Below are positions 23,201 through 36,001 of a DNA stretch of 64,000 bases, in pieces. The DNA comes from Apostichopus japonicus (Eukaryota > Echinodermata > Holothuroidea > Aspidochirotida > Stichopodidae). The position numbers and the translations under genes were made by a program. Where the stretch lies: contig NC_092567.1 in the NCBI RefSeq assembly GCF_037975245.1, forward strand, positions 20,397,376 to 20,461,375. The letters run 5' to 3'. The first letter of the stretch is position 1, and every line of letters begins with the position of its first letter. The notes beneath the pieces were generated by a model. It ran no database searches. It saw only the letters and a program-made list of their open reading frames with translations, and was not told the DNA's origin.

Positions 23201-26200
23201 ACATACAAATCCTTCGCCTCTATTTTTTAAAAGAATTTTGTTTGTTTGTTTGAAAGCACCCCCTCATCTCGGAGGTAGTAGTGCGCAGGTAACACACTAC
23301 AAGACAAATGTCAACATATTTGAACTTTGACCCTGCCAGACCGAAATGTGTTTCTCACTCTCTTTTCTCTTTGTCATTCCCAACACAGCCACGACAAATA
23401 TAATAAACGTGGTCTGCTGAATATGAGGGCTCTCACGCCTCTGTAGCCAGTGTTTACTACAGTGCCACACTTCATTCAGTTGTAAAAAGAAAAAGTGACC
23501 TTTTGGTTTGTATGAGTGTCTGGTAAGCATACTTCTGGGAATGTCTCGGCAGGGGCAAATTCCCCGGTAAGATGCGTTTCAGTCAACTTTGTACGGTTTG
23601 GCATCCCTCGTTGTAAATTTTTTTTTTTGGGGGGGGGGGGGGACTTTTGGTAGAAGTTTTGCAGGTATGGCAGTGGATGGGGGAATGATGGGGGGGCAAA
23701 TAATGTAGTAGTGAATCGTCAACCCTTTTGAAGAGGTGCAGTTGTAAGGGATTTGAGTCTTAGAAGGAAATGAATTGCAGTGTATAAGATAGGGATATGC
23801 CAACATAAAAACAACTTATTCGAAAGGGAAAAAAGTTAAAGACAAAGGGTAGAAAGACAGGCAGGTGTGTGGGTGTTTTGGCAAAGAAATAGAGATGTGA
23901 CATTGAGGGAAAAAAGTGTTGTGGCATTAGTGGATATCTGTAATTGGGTTGGTTTTGTATTCAAAAGATGAAAAATTGGAAGGAAAGAAGTGGAAATTAC
24001 CACAGGGTGGTCAAACTTGAATGAAAATGGGGGGGAGGAGGGGGGCAGGGTGGTGAACAGATTGGGTTAGGTAGGAGAGAATGAACTGGGAGAGAGGCAA
24101 TAAATTCAGAAAGTTTGGTGGTTTGCCGGCAGTGTTTTTAATATCTACATTTCATCATATTGCCAAAATAATATAAAAAAAAAAAATAGAAGAAAAATAA
24201 CAACAGGAAAGCCTCCATAATCAAAGTGAAAATCACCTTAAACAAAATGATAAGATACTTGTATTATAAGAGTTCACCTTTTACCTATTTCACATCTGGC
24301 ATGGTAAGGCCAACAAATTTGCCCGAAATGGAACCTTTCAAAGGGTTGTTCCCTTGAGTAAGTGAAAAGAGGGGTTGGTTTTGGCTGGGTAAGGCCAAGG
24401 TGTAAAGAAACGTCTGAGTGACAAAAAAGGAGGCACATTTCCAAACCCTGCGGGACCTCTTGTTAGCCCTGTGAGGAGAATCTTCTTAAAGAGATGCGTC
24501 GTGGCATAAGTAAGTTCTGAGGTACAGTATTTGGTATGTATGCCCCCTGTGTACTGTAGTAGAAAAATTTAGTTTGCCATAAATTGCATTCTCAGTTAGG
24601 TTAAGGTAGAAAGTGAGTTGCAAAGAGAGGGGAAGGGGGGGGGGGAGCCGTACTGCATGTTTTGCAATTAGGAGGATGAAATTACTTTAGGAAAAAAAAA
24701 GTTGAAAGTAGACAGAGAGGAGATAATACCTTACGATTTTTAAGAAGAATTTATAGATCCCCAGGAATCATGCAAGAATAATGGCTCCATGGTAGTTACA
24801 GACAAAACTTTGTGATTATTTAAATATTCCAAGAAAGTTGTGGTATTTATGGGCGCAAGAAACTGAAGCTTTTGATGCAATTTTTGGGATTCAGTAAATC
24901 ATCTCGGGTATGTATATCCACAAGGGTTGTCTTGGTAAGTCAAATGCACATCACCATTTGCTTTGGATTTTGCATGCTTGGATATTTGTACCTCTGGGGG
25001 TTGAATGGTTCAGTTTGGATTTGTAGACAGAATCTGTAAGAAATTAAAAGTAAGGCATGCCCTGTTTCTGTAGCTCAGGGTGTTGTAGCATAGGCGGTGT
25101 TATGCTGATGAAGGGTTTCTTATGGATGGATAACCAAAATTTGCTTTGATCGAAGGTAACTCTCGTCTCGGTTAGCATACTGAAGAGATATGCCGTAATG
25201 TGGATCCCAATTGTTTTGAAGCTCTTACATTTTCTCTGACTTGTTCTGTCTCTGAGCGTGAGATGAGCAGAGAGTGCTTTTTTGTCCGATTTGGTCTGAT
25301 ATGGAGAATGTTGACCAGAACAGGACACCATACTGCAAGGAGTGCATCAAAATGTCAATGGATCAGGTGGCGTGATCATGTGTGTGTGTGTGTCCAAGTG
25401 GTTCGTTGGTCTGGTGGTTAAATGCTGTTTAAATGTTTGCATCATAGTCATGCAATGAGATGGAGGCCATATATTTGTTGTCTTATGTTATGTCGTTATC
25501 GAGGAAAGTCTGTGAGGCAGTGTGGAAGGGTCTGGACTACTTTTTGTCTCTTAAAAAATAAATTGTATCGTTTCTTTGTACGAAAAAGCTGCTGTTCGTC
25601 TTGACATTTGTATAGCAAGTTCATAGGTTGGATGTTGTTCTGCGGATACATACCAGATACATCATTCCCTGCTTTAGAGATGTTTGTTGTGACTATGAGT
25701 TAGTAATATTTAGTCTGTTGTGGATTAGACAACTGGTGAGAACTATACAGTTTTACTTCTACCGTAATTGTATGTCTATGTAACTGGAAGAGGAACATGC
25801 AGCCAGATTGGTCATATTGGTTCTGAATGGCATCGATGGTGTAGGTATTAAGATACACATGGTAAGACCCCTGATTTCATGTCCAGTATTGAAGTCTATT
25901 GAAGAGTGAGCTTGCCAGAAATTGTTAATGTACTACATTAGAATTTTGTGTACAAGATCATTTTCATCCCCTCCCTCCCTCTCCACCTTTCCAAGATTAA
26001 CAATGAAATTAAGGTTTTAATTTGGTTTAAGTTGGTTGAAACAGTACAGTCTAGGTGGTTGCCCAGTGGACCACTTAGATATCAAACTGTTTGCAATAGC
26101 AAATGTGTTAATGTTCAACTTTCACCCCCCTCCCCTCATCCCTTTACCCCCTTTCCAAGATATGTAGTGAGATCTTGGTTAAGTTTGGTTAAAGTAGTAC

Positions 26201-29200
26201 ATTCTGTGAAGGTGGCTAGATTGGACCAGCTTATGATATCATTGGAAAGCAAGCCCTTTGCATTCGAAGAGCTTGGATTCCAAGAGTAAAGAGTAATAGT
26301 ACACAGCCGTTCGATTGTGGCAAAATTTGCCACCCAAGACATTGGTTATTCTAGAAATCAACATGGCAGCAGTTTACGCTGAACCCGAGAGAGGGTAAAA
26401 GACTTCTGAGTTTGCTTCTGTAAGGTACGAAGCTAAACACACAAAGGCAGTGTTAAAAAAGGCAGTGTGAAATTACTGTACCAGTCGCATGATATGCTTC
26501 AGAGTATTAGTGTTGTTAAGAGTTAATACTACCCTAAGGCCCTACTATATCAGTTTCACAAATGGTGGTCCTTGCTCTAGCCAGTAGTAGAGTTTATATC
26601 ACTCAATTAGAAGAAAGAGTATTTTCCTCATATTCTGTGGTATGTCATGGCTTGGTGAGGCCATTCTGTGAAAACGAGTAATATTTAGCATTCGTTGTGT
26701 TGAGTTTGTACCATACCTGTCTCCACCAACCTGAACCATCATCAGTGTGACAGTAAAATTCAGTGTCACGCCAACGACGTGAGACGTCACTAAAAATGTG
26801 AAGATGTTAGACAGATACAGTAAGGTGGTATCTTTCAGTGTCATACCGAGGTAACCCAGTGTAGTGTGTAGGTATGATGGTGTAGCTGTCATACCAGATC
26901 CCCACTGCGTAGGTACGGCTCAACTGTCACACTGTGAGAGGTAACTAGTGTGACAGGTACAGTAAGTTTGAGTGTCACAACAAGGTATATATAAAGCGGT
27001 ATTTGCAACACTACACTGATATGGTAGCGTCCATGGGAATCAACTGTCACTTACACGTGGCTCATCTGTAGTGTGACAGTATGATATGGCTGTCACACCA
27101 ATGTAGGGGATCAGTATAGTGTGGACATGACCGGTACAGTAGCATACATCGATGGGAGTCCACTGTTACATCAGTGATAACACATGGTGCAGGTATGATA
27201 TGGCTGTCACACCAATGTAGGGGATCAGTATAATGTAGACATGACCGGTAGAGTAGCATACATCGATGGGAGTCCACTGTCACAGTAGTGATGACTCATA
27301 TTCAGGGTGCAGGTATGATATGGCTGTCACACCAATGTTAGGGATCAGTATAGTGTGGACCTGACTGGTACAGTAGCATACATCGATGGGAGTCCACTGT
27401 CACAGCAGTGATAACTCATATTCAGGGTGCAGGTATGATATGGCTGTCACACCAATGTAGGGGATCAGTATAGTGTGGACATGACCGGTACAGTGGCATA
27501 CATCGATGGGAGTCCACTGTCACAGCAGTGATAACTCATATTTTCAGGGTGCAGGTATGATATGGCTGTCACACCAATGTAGGGGATCAGTATAGTGTAG
27601 ACATGACCGGTAGAGTAGCATACATCGATGGGAGTCCACTGTCACAGCAGTGATAACTTATATTCAGGGTGCAGGTATGATATGGCTGTCACACCGATGT
27701 AGGGGATCAGTATAGTGTGGACATGACCAGTACAGTAGCATACATTGATGGGAGTCCACTGTCACAGCAGTGACAACTTATATTCAGAGTGCAGGTATGA
27801 TATGGCTGTCACACTACCGAGTGTCCACAGTCTCTGTGAAAGGTCTACAGTCACACCAAGAGTGCAGGTGTTATGATTGGACAGTCACACCATTATAATA
27901 TGGACATCACTTGTGTGACATATATTATGTAAGATTGGGTTATGCATTTTTCAGATGGATTGATGTTATAATATTATGTTGCCACTTTTCTGAGACTGCT
28001 ATCCTTGTTGTAAGCAAGTCTCCCCCTCCTCCTCCCCCGCCCCCCTCCCGATCCCACCTTTCACAATTTTCCCCTCAAACTGTGTTGCTCCACGGGTAAG
28101 TTACTGGTGGTTTAAGGATGTCGGTAGGTTTCCTGATTGTGTGTTGCAAAAGTAATAACTCTATAGCAAATCTGATGATTAGCCTCTTGATCTGTGACCT
28201 TAATCCAGTGCAAAGGGTATTGACCAAAGTGTGCAATTGCAAAGTTATTATAACAATTCATAGGTAACAGACCCTTTCCCCAGTGCAAAAGGGCATTCAC
28301 CAAAGTGGGCAATTGCACAGTATTATTGCACTTCATAGTTAAACCATCCCGTTCTCCAGTGCAAAGTGGGCAATTGCATAGTTATTATGACAATTGATAG
28401 GTAACAGACCCTTTGCCCAGTGCAAAGTGTGTTCACCAAAGTGGGCAATTGCACAGTATTATTGCAATTCATAGTTAAACCGTCCCGTTCTCCAGTGCAA
28501 AGTGGGCAATTGCATAGTTATTATAACAACTGATAGGTAACAGACCCTTTCCCCAGTGCAAAGTGTGTTCACCAAAGTGGGCAATCGCAGAGTATTATAA
28601 CAATTCCTACATAACAGTCCCTTTCCTAGTGCAAAGGATACTATCCAAGGAGGAGGACTGGGTACAACTTAATAACAATTCATAGGTAACAGTGAACCTT
28701 TTCAACAGGGAAGGTTTGCTGATCTTGGTGTTGCCTTTGTTTGGCATATTTTGAGCAATTACTGCCTCATACTTGTGGAATGGTAAGCAGGTGTATTGTG
28801 AAAGAAACCCATCAGTGGGGAATGAGGGAAGACAACAACCATCGACAATGTTGTGCTCATCTCTTCCGGAAAAACAGCGGTCAGCGTGTCCAGCAATGAA
28901 AACATCCGTGCCTGGAGGAAGCTACAGTTACAACGAGAAGTCCTCGAGTCAAACACGAGCAACAATCTTCAAAATTACGTCTGACTGTGCTCCTTTTTCT
29001 AAATTTTTCCTTTCCTACTGCCCACCCTTCACTTTGTTCTTAGGTTTTACCCTCTTCCTGTTTGTATTCATTACAGATGCCTACAAGCATGCCGATGGCA
29101 AGAAGATCGATTCGAGGCGAGTTCTGGTCGACGTTGAAAGGGCTAGAACTGTTAAAGGATGGTTCCCAAGAAGATTAGGTAAGTTTGGTTTCTTTGTTCC

Positions 29201-30950
29201 TGAATCTTGTAACCTCTGTAAAGACTTGACCCCCGACTACCCCCCACCCCCCATCAATGTTCAGTAATGTTAAACTAGCAAGAGATTGTTCTCGTTTCTC
29301 TTACCATCCTCATCTCCGGCTCGCCCCACCACCCACGTCTTGTCTTCCTGTCACATCAAATATAAAAATTATTATACAAGAAAAAAGGTAAGCAAAAGGT
29401 ATAGACAATATTGCTATTTGTTGATATTGTTGATGTATATTTCCATCGCAGGTGGAGGGCTCGGAGGTACAAGGCGAGGCGCTCCAGACCAGAATACCCG
29501 TCATTCTGGAAGAGAAGACCCGTCTGGATCGATCGGAAGGTATAACCCAAACCGTCAATTTTTATTCATTGGTAGCTCCGTGCAGATAGAATAGGTCATG
29601 TAGTATATATTGCAAAAATGGAATGATTTGTAAAGTGGGCAGATTGCTATCGATGATAAGTGTAACCATGTTTGCCGATAGAGTCGTAGTGGTATCTCAA
29701 GGTGTGAAGATCTAGGTCTGCCCCATAGGTTCCCGTAATCAGGGTTCTCCCATCTTTGCTACAAGAATATATTGTCTCTGACGGCAGACCTTATTAAGAG
29801 TAGGCAGGTAGATAAGCATCACCATACGTGACCATTTTGGGAGCGCGATATTTAACTTTCTGCGTAGACAATTTCTGGTATAAATTTCGGAAGTTTTTTA
29901 CGCTGCAGTAGACTGGTGCATAAGTTGTAATTAAGACACCATTTGGTATGTGCCCTCCCCCTCCCCCCTTTAAGATGGAAAAATGTTTCTGAGACCCCTC
30001 CCACGGGATGCATTGTCGCACTTTTTCAAATGAGGAAATATGGCAACTCTAAAAAGAACCATGTGTCATATTTTGATGGGTTAGTTTAGTCTTTGAGCTG
30101 TCGGTGTTTTCCTTCCAGGACTTTTCACTAATCAAGATCAAAAATTAATCCAGATCCAAGATCAAAAACTCAATCATGATCATGAAATATAAAAAATTGT
30201 TAAGACTAACTTATACATGCGATAAAATAGATGTAGTGCCACAGCGTGAACTGTTACTAGATGAATTTGAGCCCACGGATAATTTTTTTTTTTTTTTTGC
30301 ATTTTGGTTAGAAACAAGACAAGCTATTTAGCAATAGTTAGACATTGCTCTTCAACCTGATTACCAGTTTTTAATGTTTGATGAGTAATTTAATTTAATG
30401 ATGTTTTTAATGAGTATCCTGCATATGATCATGTAATGTATAAATACATGTTAAATATGTTCCTATATATATATATGTACTAAGATAAAATGACTCTCCT
30501 CTTCTCTGCAGGGAGGACGATCGGAGGGAGCGCCCCAGGAGAGAGGAGCGAAGAAGGAGGAGCCGCAGTCGCAGCAAGGAGCCGCGCCGACGAGAGAGAG
30601 ACAGGGGGGATCGCGACAACAGGGACCGTCGCAGGGACCGCGACAGCAGGCGCGACAGGGGAGCGGACAGGGGGGGCGACAGAGGCGGCGACCGAGATCG
30701 CGACAGGGAGAGGAGGAGGAAGGACAGGAGCCGGGATCGGGACAGGGACTATCGCGACCGAGGTCACGACATTGACGAGGACCGTAAACCCACCACGGAG
30801 GAGTTGGAGGAGTACGAACGGGGGATGAGGATCAAAGAAGAGAAACAGGACGATTACCCAGAGCTGCCGCCCAAGGAGGAGCCCCAAGATTTTGAGGTCG
30901 GTCAGTTGGTGGACGGGCAGACGAACGGTCAAACGGAGGAAGCCAAGTGA
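17272..30950 (+). CDS. SNRNP70: U1 small nuclear ribonucleoprotein 70 kDa (U1-70K), complete, 8 coding exons
   Basis: Coding exons: 17272-17415, 18002-18119, 19146-19210, 19992-20054, 22115-22196, 29077-29178, 29452-29539 and 30512-30950. All have GT-AG borders and consistent phases, and give 366 residues. U1-70K binds stem-loop I of U1 snRNA and helps the U1 snRNP recognise 5' splice sites in the nucleus. The N-terminus [18 protein letters not shown] is the conserved family start. A basic helix-forming stretch ([12 protein letters not shown]) follows. The RRM spans about residues 99-185, with RNP2 LFVGRI (104-109) and RNP1 RGYAFIEY (143-150). After it come [17 protein letters not shown] and an Arg/Asp/Ser-rich tail with RSRSRS and RDRDRD runs (about 221-310), then an acidic end. 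Human U1-70K is 437 residues, so the RS-rich tail is shorter here. The ATG chosen matches the family start. Intron 5 is nearly 6.9 kb and full of tandem repeats. Confidence 0.97.
18295..18450 (+). repeat. diverged repeat in SNRNP70 intron 2 (partner at 21415-21560)
   Basis: The stretch with 'ctcttcacatacttcag' and 'gtgtagttctaacccagga' matches, with many differences, the stretch in intron 4 with 'ctcttcacattcttcag' and 'atgtagttcaaagccagga'. It looks like two old copies of one dispersed repeat. The open frame across it is not supported as coding. Confidence 0.45.
20343..20702 (+). mobile_element. TTAA-flanked MITE in SNRNP70 intron 4
   Basis: A second complete member of the family at 14087-14438, bounded by TTAA (20339-20342 and 20703-20706). 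The 5' end is AGGCATTGAAGACTCGCC and the 3' end GAGTCTTCACACCCT. It lies in sense orientation inside intron 4 and carries no splice-site-flanked open frame. Confidence 0.8.
20795..21190. repeat. tandem repeat in SNRNP70 intron 4, period near 125-140 bp
   Basis: About three imperfect units share 'gttgataagaagttcaacaaacat', 'ttataaaacaactttt' and 'ggattagcaaaatgagc' in the same order. The units differ by small insertions and substitutions. Confidence 0.75.
22850..26700 (+). other. SNRNP70 intron 5, left part, no other gene
   Basis: This part of the longest intron has G-rich and A-rich simple stretches (23627-23642, 24630-24645), but no exon with paired splice sites that fits the reading frame. 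I found no alternative SNRNP70 exon I could defend. Confidence 0.5.
27066..27830. repeat. minisatellite, 120-bp unit, about 6.5 copies, in SNRNP70 intron 5
   Basis: The landmark GCAGGTATGATATGG starts at 27189, 27309, 27429, 27551, 27671 and 27791, a spacing of 120, 120, 122, 120 and 120 bp. Each unit also has GGGGATCAGTATA and CATCGATGGGAGTCCACTGT. Diverged related sequence rich in GTGTGACAGT extends left to about 26740. Units are highly similar, as in a young, length-variable array. Confidence 0.92.
28195..28705. repeat. second minisatellite in SNRNP70 intron 5
   Basis: The motif CCAGTGCAAAG followed by CACCAAAGTGGGCAATTGCA recurs about seven times (near 28206, 28279, 28357, 28418, 28492, 28554 and 28627). 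Long and short units of roughly 60-75 bp alternate, giving a higher-order period near 136 bp. It ends about 370 bp before coding exon 6. Confidence 0.85.
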
Positions 30951-32842
30951 TGATCCCCGGCCCCGGGTTCACTGGGGAAGCAGCGTCACTGTACAGTGTT
31001 TTTTACAACTTTTCCTTTCAAAAAGTTTGTTTTTTAGTTTGTGTAAATAGCAGGTTTTACATAATTTACAGGGTTGTGCTTGTTATCCTTCATATTTCTG
31101 TTTGGACCACTCATCGAGAAGGGGATAGATTGTTCTAAGAGGGAATGAACATCAACTTGATGGAGACCTCCTGCCCAACCCCCCTCCCTCCACCACTCTC
31201 CCAAAGAGAGTGAGCAGGAAAGTGGGAAGGAGGGCTTTGTAGGAAAGGTTTCTAAACAAAAGACAAATAATGGGTTCTTGAGCTGTTCCTCTCCCTGGAA
31301 GATCATTCTAACGAAACATATATCAAATGATTTATCTTTAGTCTCGTAAAAGTGCTTTTACTGTCAACGTCATTGGCAGTTTTCAGACAGTCAAAAGACT
31401 ATTCTAAAGTTGGCTGAAATATTAGTTGAATATCTGTTCCTTTACTCACATAACAAAGACTTATCCTTTCGAACAGTTGGTTTAAGTCACGAATAATTTG
31501 AACGTTTTTTTCCATTCCATTAATTGGTAAGTATATACTTGACATAAGATTGCTCTTGTCTGTGTCAATAATATGTAAGAGGACGACATATCTTGTTGAA
31601 AAGTAAGTAAAGTATGCTGAAAAATTCGTCAACGTTCTGTAGAGATTGTATAATGATTTGCAACTGTTAGTGGTAAGTATTATTCAGCAGAGGAAGCATT
31701 CTCTCTTGAGAGTAAGTATACATTGAATGTTAAGAAATAGATGAATTCTCTCCACTCTGTACTGTCTTCAACTCTCATCATCAGCATTGGTTTGTGAAGC
31801 CATTGGAGGGTTTCTGGCTGCATGAATTTACGTGAGTTACACACTCTGGTGGTAGGATGCGTGGCCATGGGGTCGAGGATGGGTGGGGGGTGCTGGAAAA
31901 TGGTGGAGTAGGGTAGGAATAAGGAGGGGTAGGTTTAAGGTACAAAGAAGAAAAATGTAAGGATAACATACTTGCTCTTATAGTCTAGGTTCGTTTCTTC
32001 TTATAATGACATACCTGATCTTGACAGTATTTCATTTATTTTCTGAGGGGGTAGAAATTTAACAGATACAAACAAAAAACAGTGAAGGCGAGGGGTGGGG
32101 GGGGGGGGGTTGGCTGTTTATGTTTTAAGAAATAAAAAATACAATTGAAAGCAAGGGCTTTGATGCTTTAAAAATGAAGAGTACCTTGTGAAGGACATGA
32201 AACATGCTTGAATTAAATACTGGGAGAGAAGAAGCAATAGTATACACATACACAAAGGGGATGGGGGGGGGGTATAAATGCATAGACAACCAGTTATTGG
32301 TAATCATATGAATTCACACTTATCATTTGCAGGTGAAAGATAAGTCCTTGATTATTTTTTCTTAAATTTTATGTGTATAACCTGAAGATGAGAAATATAA
32401 AACAACCTTTCACATGAAACTATTTTGTACCTCTTGTTAGTCTTTTAACTGTCTGCTCCATAATTTGAGCCGAAAACACCAAATTGGCCATTATTTTGAT
32501 TTTCGAGTAGTTCCTTCAGTACGCCCTCATTTCTTCCTACCAACGCGTCTTCACATCCGCACCCCCCCCCCACCAGGGTTAGAAATCAAACAGCTCATTG
32601 AAACGATGTTCATTGGGGCATCGTGGATGAGCACGCAAGCTTTATGTCAATACTTTTCTCCTCTTTTCTTTCGATTACTACTCGAGTTTCGAGGCAGGCA
32701 CGTGATTGTCATACTCATTTCCGATCACATGATCGCCATAATCCGCCGCTCGAGAAGTGTTGCTCCGCATCTGAACTTTTCCAAATACTGTGTGTGTGTG
32801 TGTGGGGGGGGGGGGGGAGGTGTGAAAGGAACCCTTCACTGG
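30951..32842 (+). other. SNRNP70 3' UTR and non-coding spacer
   Basis: The SNRNP70 3' UTR must begin here. The first AATAAA I see is at about 32131, which would give a UTR near 1.2 kb, but the cleavage site cannot be fixed from sequence. No other gene is supported. A GT run and a G run lie at about 32789-32818. Confidence 0.4.
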
Positions 32843-32895
32843 CCCTTTCAACCTAATTAGGTTGAAAGGGGAATGTTAGTGTTAACACTAACATT
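32843..32895. repeat. two adjacent perfect palindromes (28 bp and 24 bp)
   Basis: Positions 32843-32870 are a perfect palindrome centred on AATT. After one base, 32872-32895 is a second perfect palindrome centred on GTTAAC. Neither has a central spacer. They are unrelated in sequence. Confidence 0.9.
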
Positions 32896-33227
32896 GTAAA
32901 TAGTAGATTGTTTATTGAGGTTTAGACCTATTATTTTTAGACTGGAGTTTATAGACTATGCACCATTTGACGTTTCTGGGAGGGGGAAGCGCCCTACACA
33001 CCTCAGGCATGGGGGTCGGGTCCAACGTCTCCAGGACTACGAGAATAGACATTAAGGTATCGCTTTATTTTAACTTTCATCTTACAACTTACATTGTATG
33101 TCACTGTTTGTGCCAATTAGAGTTGATATGCAGTTTGTCGCCAATTTCTGGGATTGTACCTTATTGGCCTATAGTTTAATTTAGCATTTTATCCGGAACG
33201 AATTCAAAGGCTAATAATACATCACAC

Positions 33228-33295
33228 CAGTGGCGTAGATACGGGGGGGGGGGGGCGGTGCCCCCATGAAATCGGCTGCCCCCCCCACTGGGAAT
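33228..33295. mobile_element. hAT-type element 5' end fragment
   Basis: CAGTGGCGTAGATACGGGG followed by G/C runs resembles the left ends of the complete elements in this window. I cannot find a matching right end or target duplication, so it is probably truncated. Confidence 0.45.
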
Positions 33296-34537
33296 GGGGT
33301 AAAAAAAACACTCATCAGTGCGATTCACTAATATTTTTTGTTCAATAATTTGGGAAATAGAGTTGTACAGTTTTCTCGTCTGCATCTGGCAGAATAAGAA
33401 TAATACAATATCTGTAGCAATCATGAGAATGGTCACACAGCATGGCACGGCAATGGTCGATGCGACCATACACCACGAACCTTGTGCATGTGCTGCGCGA
33501 TATCGATATCTGCTGAAAATATGTTCAGTGCTTCCACCTAGCGCAACAACCTATCAAAAGATTGGCTCCGTTTGTACTGAGCCGAGGTATCAGGTAGGTA
33601 TTCATATATTGCCTCGAGTCAAATGAATATATGTAATTGAATATTCCACAAAACAACTTGTGACAAAACCAACAGTATCTTGAACTTATTGTTTTTGTGT
33701 ATAATTGGAGTGTAGACAATGCCATCATTTTTGGCAGAAATAAGTGTATTGTTAGAAATATCTTGATTATATACTGATAACATGTAACTGAATTAAGGTT
33801 GCAAGTACATTGCTAGTGTTTTATGTTGATATTTTATTTGATTAGGGGCGGGGGGGGGGGGGGGGCTCATCAGTGCTACTATTTGGCATAATCAGTTCTT
33901 TTTATCTTCATCTGTCTGTGATATTATGTTTATATGTATACATAATAAATTTGAGGTTGCAAGTGCATGGATATTGTTTTGTGTATAATTATGAGGAACT
34001 ACTAACTTCTTTAGCATTATTCTATTTTTGTTTATTAGTAGAAAAGCAAAATTGAAAATTGTCAGTAGGAGCCAGAGGTCACAGGTTTAAATCTCAGGCT
34101 GGTCATAGCAAAGACTTGGTATGAATGGTAGTCAATACGTGCGTGATGCTCCGCATGGCCAATGGGTATGGAAAAAAAACAGCGCCCCACAATTGGGAAA
34201 ATTGTTAGATTAACATACAATGGTTATGAGCTCAAGTTCAATGTTTCATCAGTCTATTAACAATACTATACAACCCTTCTTGTGTGTCAGATTCAAACTC
34301 CATGTACAGCATGTTGGTTCCTTCTCTAGGCAGGAATAATTGAATCCGCTTGCTAGGTAGGAGGTAGTCCGAGTAATCAGAGAGTTCGGATGGGCACAAC
34401 TGCACAAGCTCCAGGCAGCACTGGCCCCCGTAGTCTGGACATTAACAACAGTCCGGCTAGGGCTTAGGTGTCGGGATCATAATCACCTGCAGCCAGGCGT
34501 TATCTGTAGCATATGTCCCCCAACTTTCTTTTTCCTA
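33296..34537. other. non-coding, possible old SINE at 34050-34200
   Basis: No gene is supported. A B-box-like GGTTTAAATCTC near 34084 followed by a non-tRNA body hints at an old tRNA-derived SINE, but no A box or ends could be fixed. Confidence 0.35.
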
Positions 34538-34762
34538 TAAAAACATAGGTGAATTTCACTCCATGGGAGTGATCACTGAGCACATTCCGGTATAAGAGTG
34601 AATTTCCACTCCATTGGACTAAATCTTAACTCCTAATAGAGTTATATTCACTCATATTAGGAGTGAGCGTTAACTCCAATAGAGTTAAATTTCACTCTTA
34701 ATTTGAATTGCGCCGAGTGATCACTCCAATGGAATGAAATCCACTCATTTGTTTTTAGAGTG
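34538..34762. mobile_element. fold-back MITE with long inverted repeats
   Basis: The left arm (about 34538-34577) starts TAAAAACATAGGTGAATTTC and runs to GGAGTGATCACT. The right arm (about 34716-34762), reverse-complemented, starts CTAAAAACAAATGAG and also runs to GGAGTGATCACT. The interior has more ACTCC/GGAGT inverted motifs. It has no coding capacity. Superfamily not assigned because no clear target duplication is visible. Confidence 0.7.
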
Positions 34763-35174
34763 TTGCTATATATATGAAGAAGAAATTAACATACCAATTC
34801 ATGTTATCGGTCATCGATTGGCACAAAAACCCAGATTCTGATGACAGCTGCCTCAAGAAACCCAATAAATGGCCTAATTAGCACCGAGCCACCAATTTGG
34901 ACCATTACCGAAACATCGATGCGTGTTAGTCTCCCATCCCATTCCTCTAATGCTATTTAAGTCCACATGTGGGCATATCCTGCAAACCTACCGGTAGCCC
35001 ACAGGGGTTTGAGTTGGGAGAAAGGCCTTGACACCTTGATACGACAAATGATGCCAACTTCCCTCAAGTTAAAAAAGTCTGGCTAAGTTGGCAAGGCCAG
35101 TCAGCATGAAAGAGAAAAAACTTTTTTTCTGTCACCAAAGTTGCACATCTTTTTGGTTGCTATTTTGCCTCACA
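34763..35174. other. non-coding, no feature recognised
   Basis: I see no exon or clear repeat. The stretch is unique within the window. Confidence 0.4.
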
Positions 35175-35265
35175 GGTGCCATCTCCTGCGATCTGGGGGG
35201 TGCCGAAATCTCAAATTTTCTCTGTACACTCCGCGCCAACCAAAGTGGCGCTCCGATTAGATAGT
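35175..35265 (+). repeat. shared hAT core motif, stand-alone copy
   Basis: This is one of eight copies of a core of about 100 bp: GCGATCT, then a variable AT-rich part, then TGTACRCT-CGCGCCAAC and GTGGCGCTCCG-TTAGATAGT. The others are at 44240-44340, 49555-49654, 50173-50273, 50333-50434 and 59099-59200 (+), and 54119-54219 and 57277-57374 (-). The GCGCCAACC...GGTGGCGC part can form a hairpin. Here no complete element ends are visible. Confidence 0.75.
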
Positions 35266-35326
35266 AACCTCCGGCCCACCACAAGAAAGAACAGCCCCCC
35301 CCCCCATGGCCCCCACTCAAAAATCC

Positions 35327-35358
<32 letters not shown>

Positions 35359-35469
35359 ATATATACATATGAATATATATGAACATATATATATATGATA
35401 TATATATGTATATATATATATATATAGATATATATGTATATGTACATATATATATATATATTCATATAT

Positions 35470-35966
35470 ATTTATATACATATAATGTTAACTGGGGTGT
35501 TTCTAAAGTGATCGTGTATAGAACATAGAGGATACCGTACATAAATTACAGCAATTGTCGGTAATTTTACAGCCGGTTGTGGGACAAAAGCCCCTACGTT
35601 TACTACCGTTCAGGACCTAATGTTATGCGTTGATGTTGGAATAGAAAATTGACCTAACAGGTTACATATATACAAATTTAAGCGTTCAATATTTTCCTCG
35701 TATAGTCGTTTACGATCCAGGACGTTGACAATATATCATGTTGAAATATCTTTCTTGAGATGTCAATCAGTACATTTGTCATAAACTGACAGCAAAGAGG
35801 TTAAAACAGTTTAAATAAAAAGGTATGGCTACGGATGCTTAGTGACTCCATGTTCTTTAGAATTTGTATAAATTACAGGAGCTTTAGACATATTAATTAA
35901 CATTGGCATGGATCTGGGTGACACTAGTGCGGACTAGGGGCATATATATATACATATTTATATATA

Positions 35967-36001
<35 letters not shown>

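Noticed and set aside
27066-28705. CRISPR-like array
   Set aside because: Whole units repeat without unique spacers, inside an intron of a eukaryotic gene; these are minisatellites.
28773-29267. Extended SNRNP70 exon or separate gene reading into exon 6
   Set aside because: Only 29077-29178 has splice sites and homology; the upstream part is intron in frame by chance.
30480-30932. 150-codon open frame opposite the last SNRNP70 exon
   Set aside because: It is the antisense shadow of the Arg/Asp-rich tail; low stop density follows from the GC-rich repeats.
34836-34875. Second hammerhead core (CTGATGA ... GAAA)
   Set aside because: The bases between the two boxes do not form stem II and no stem I partner is visible.
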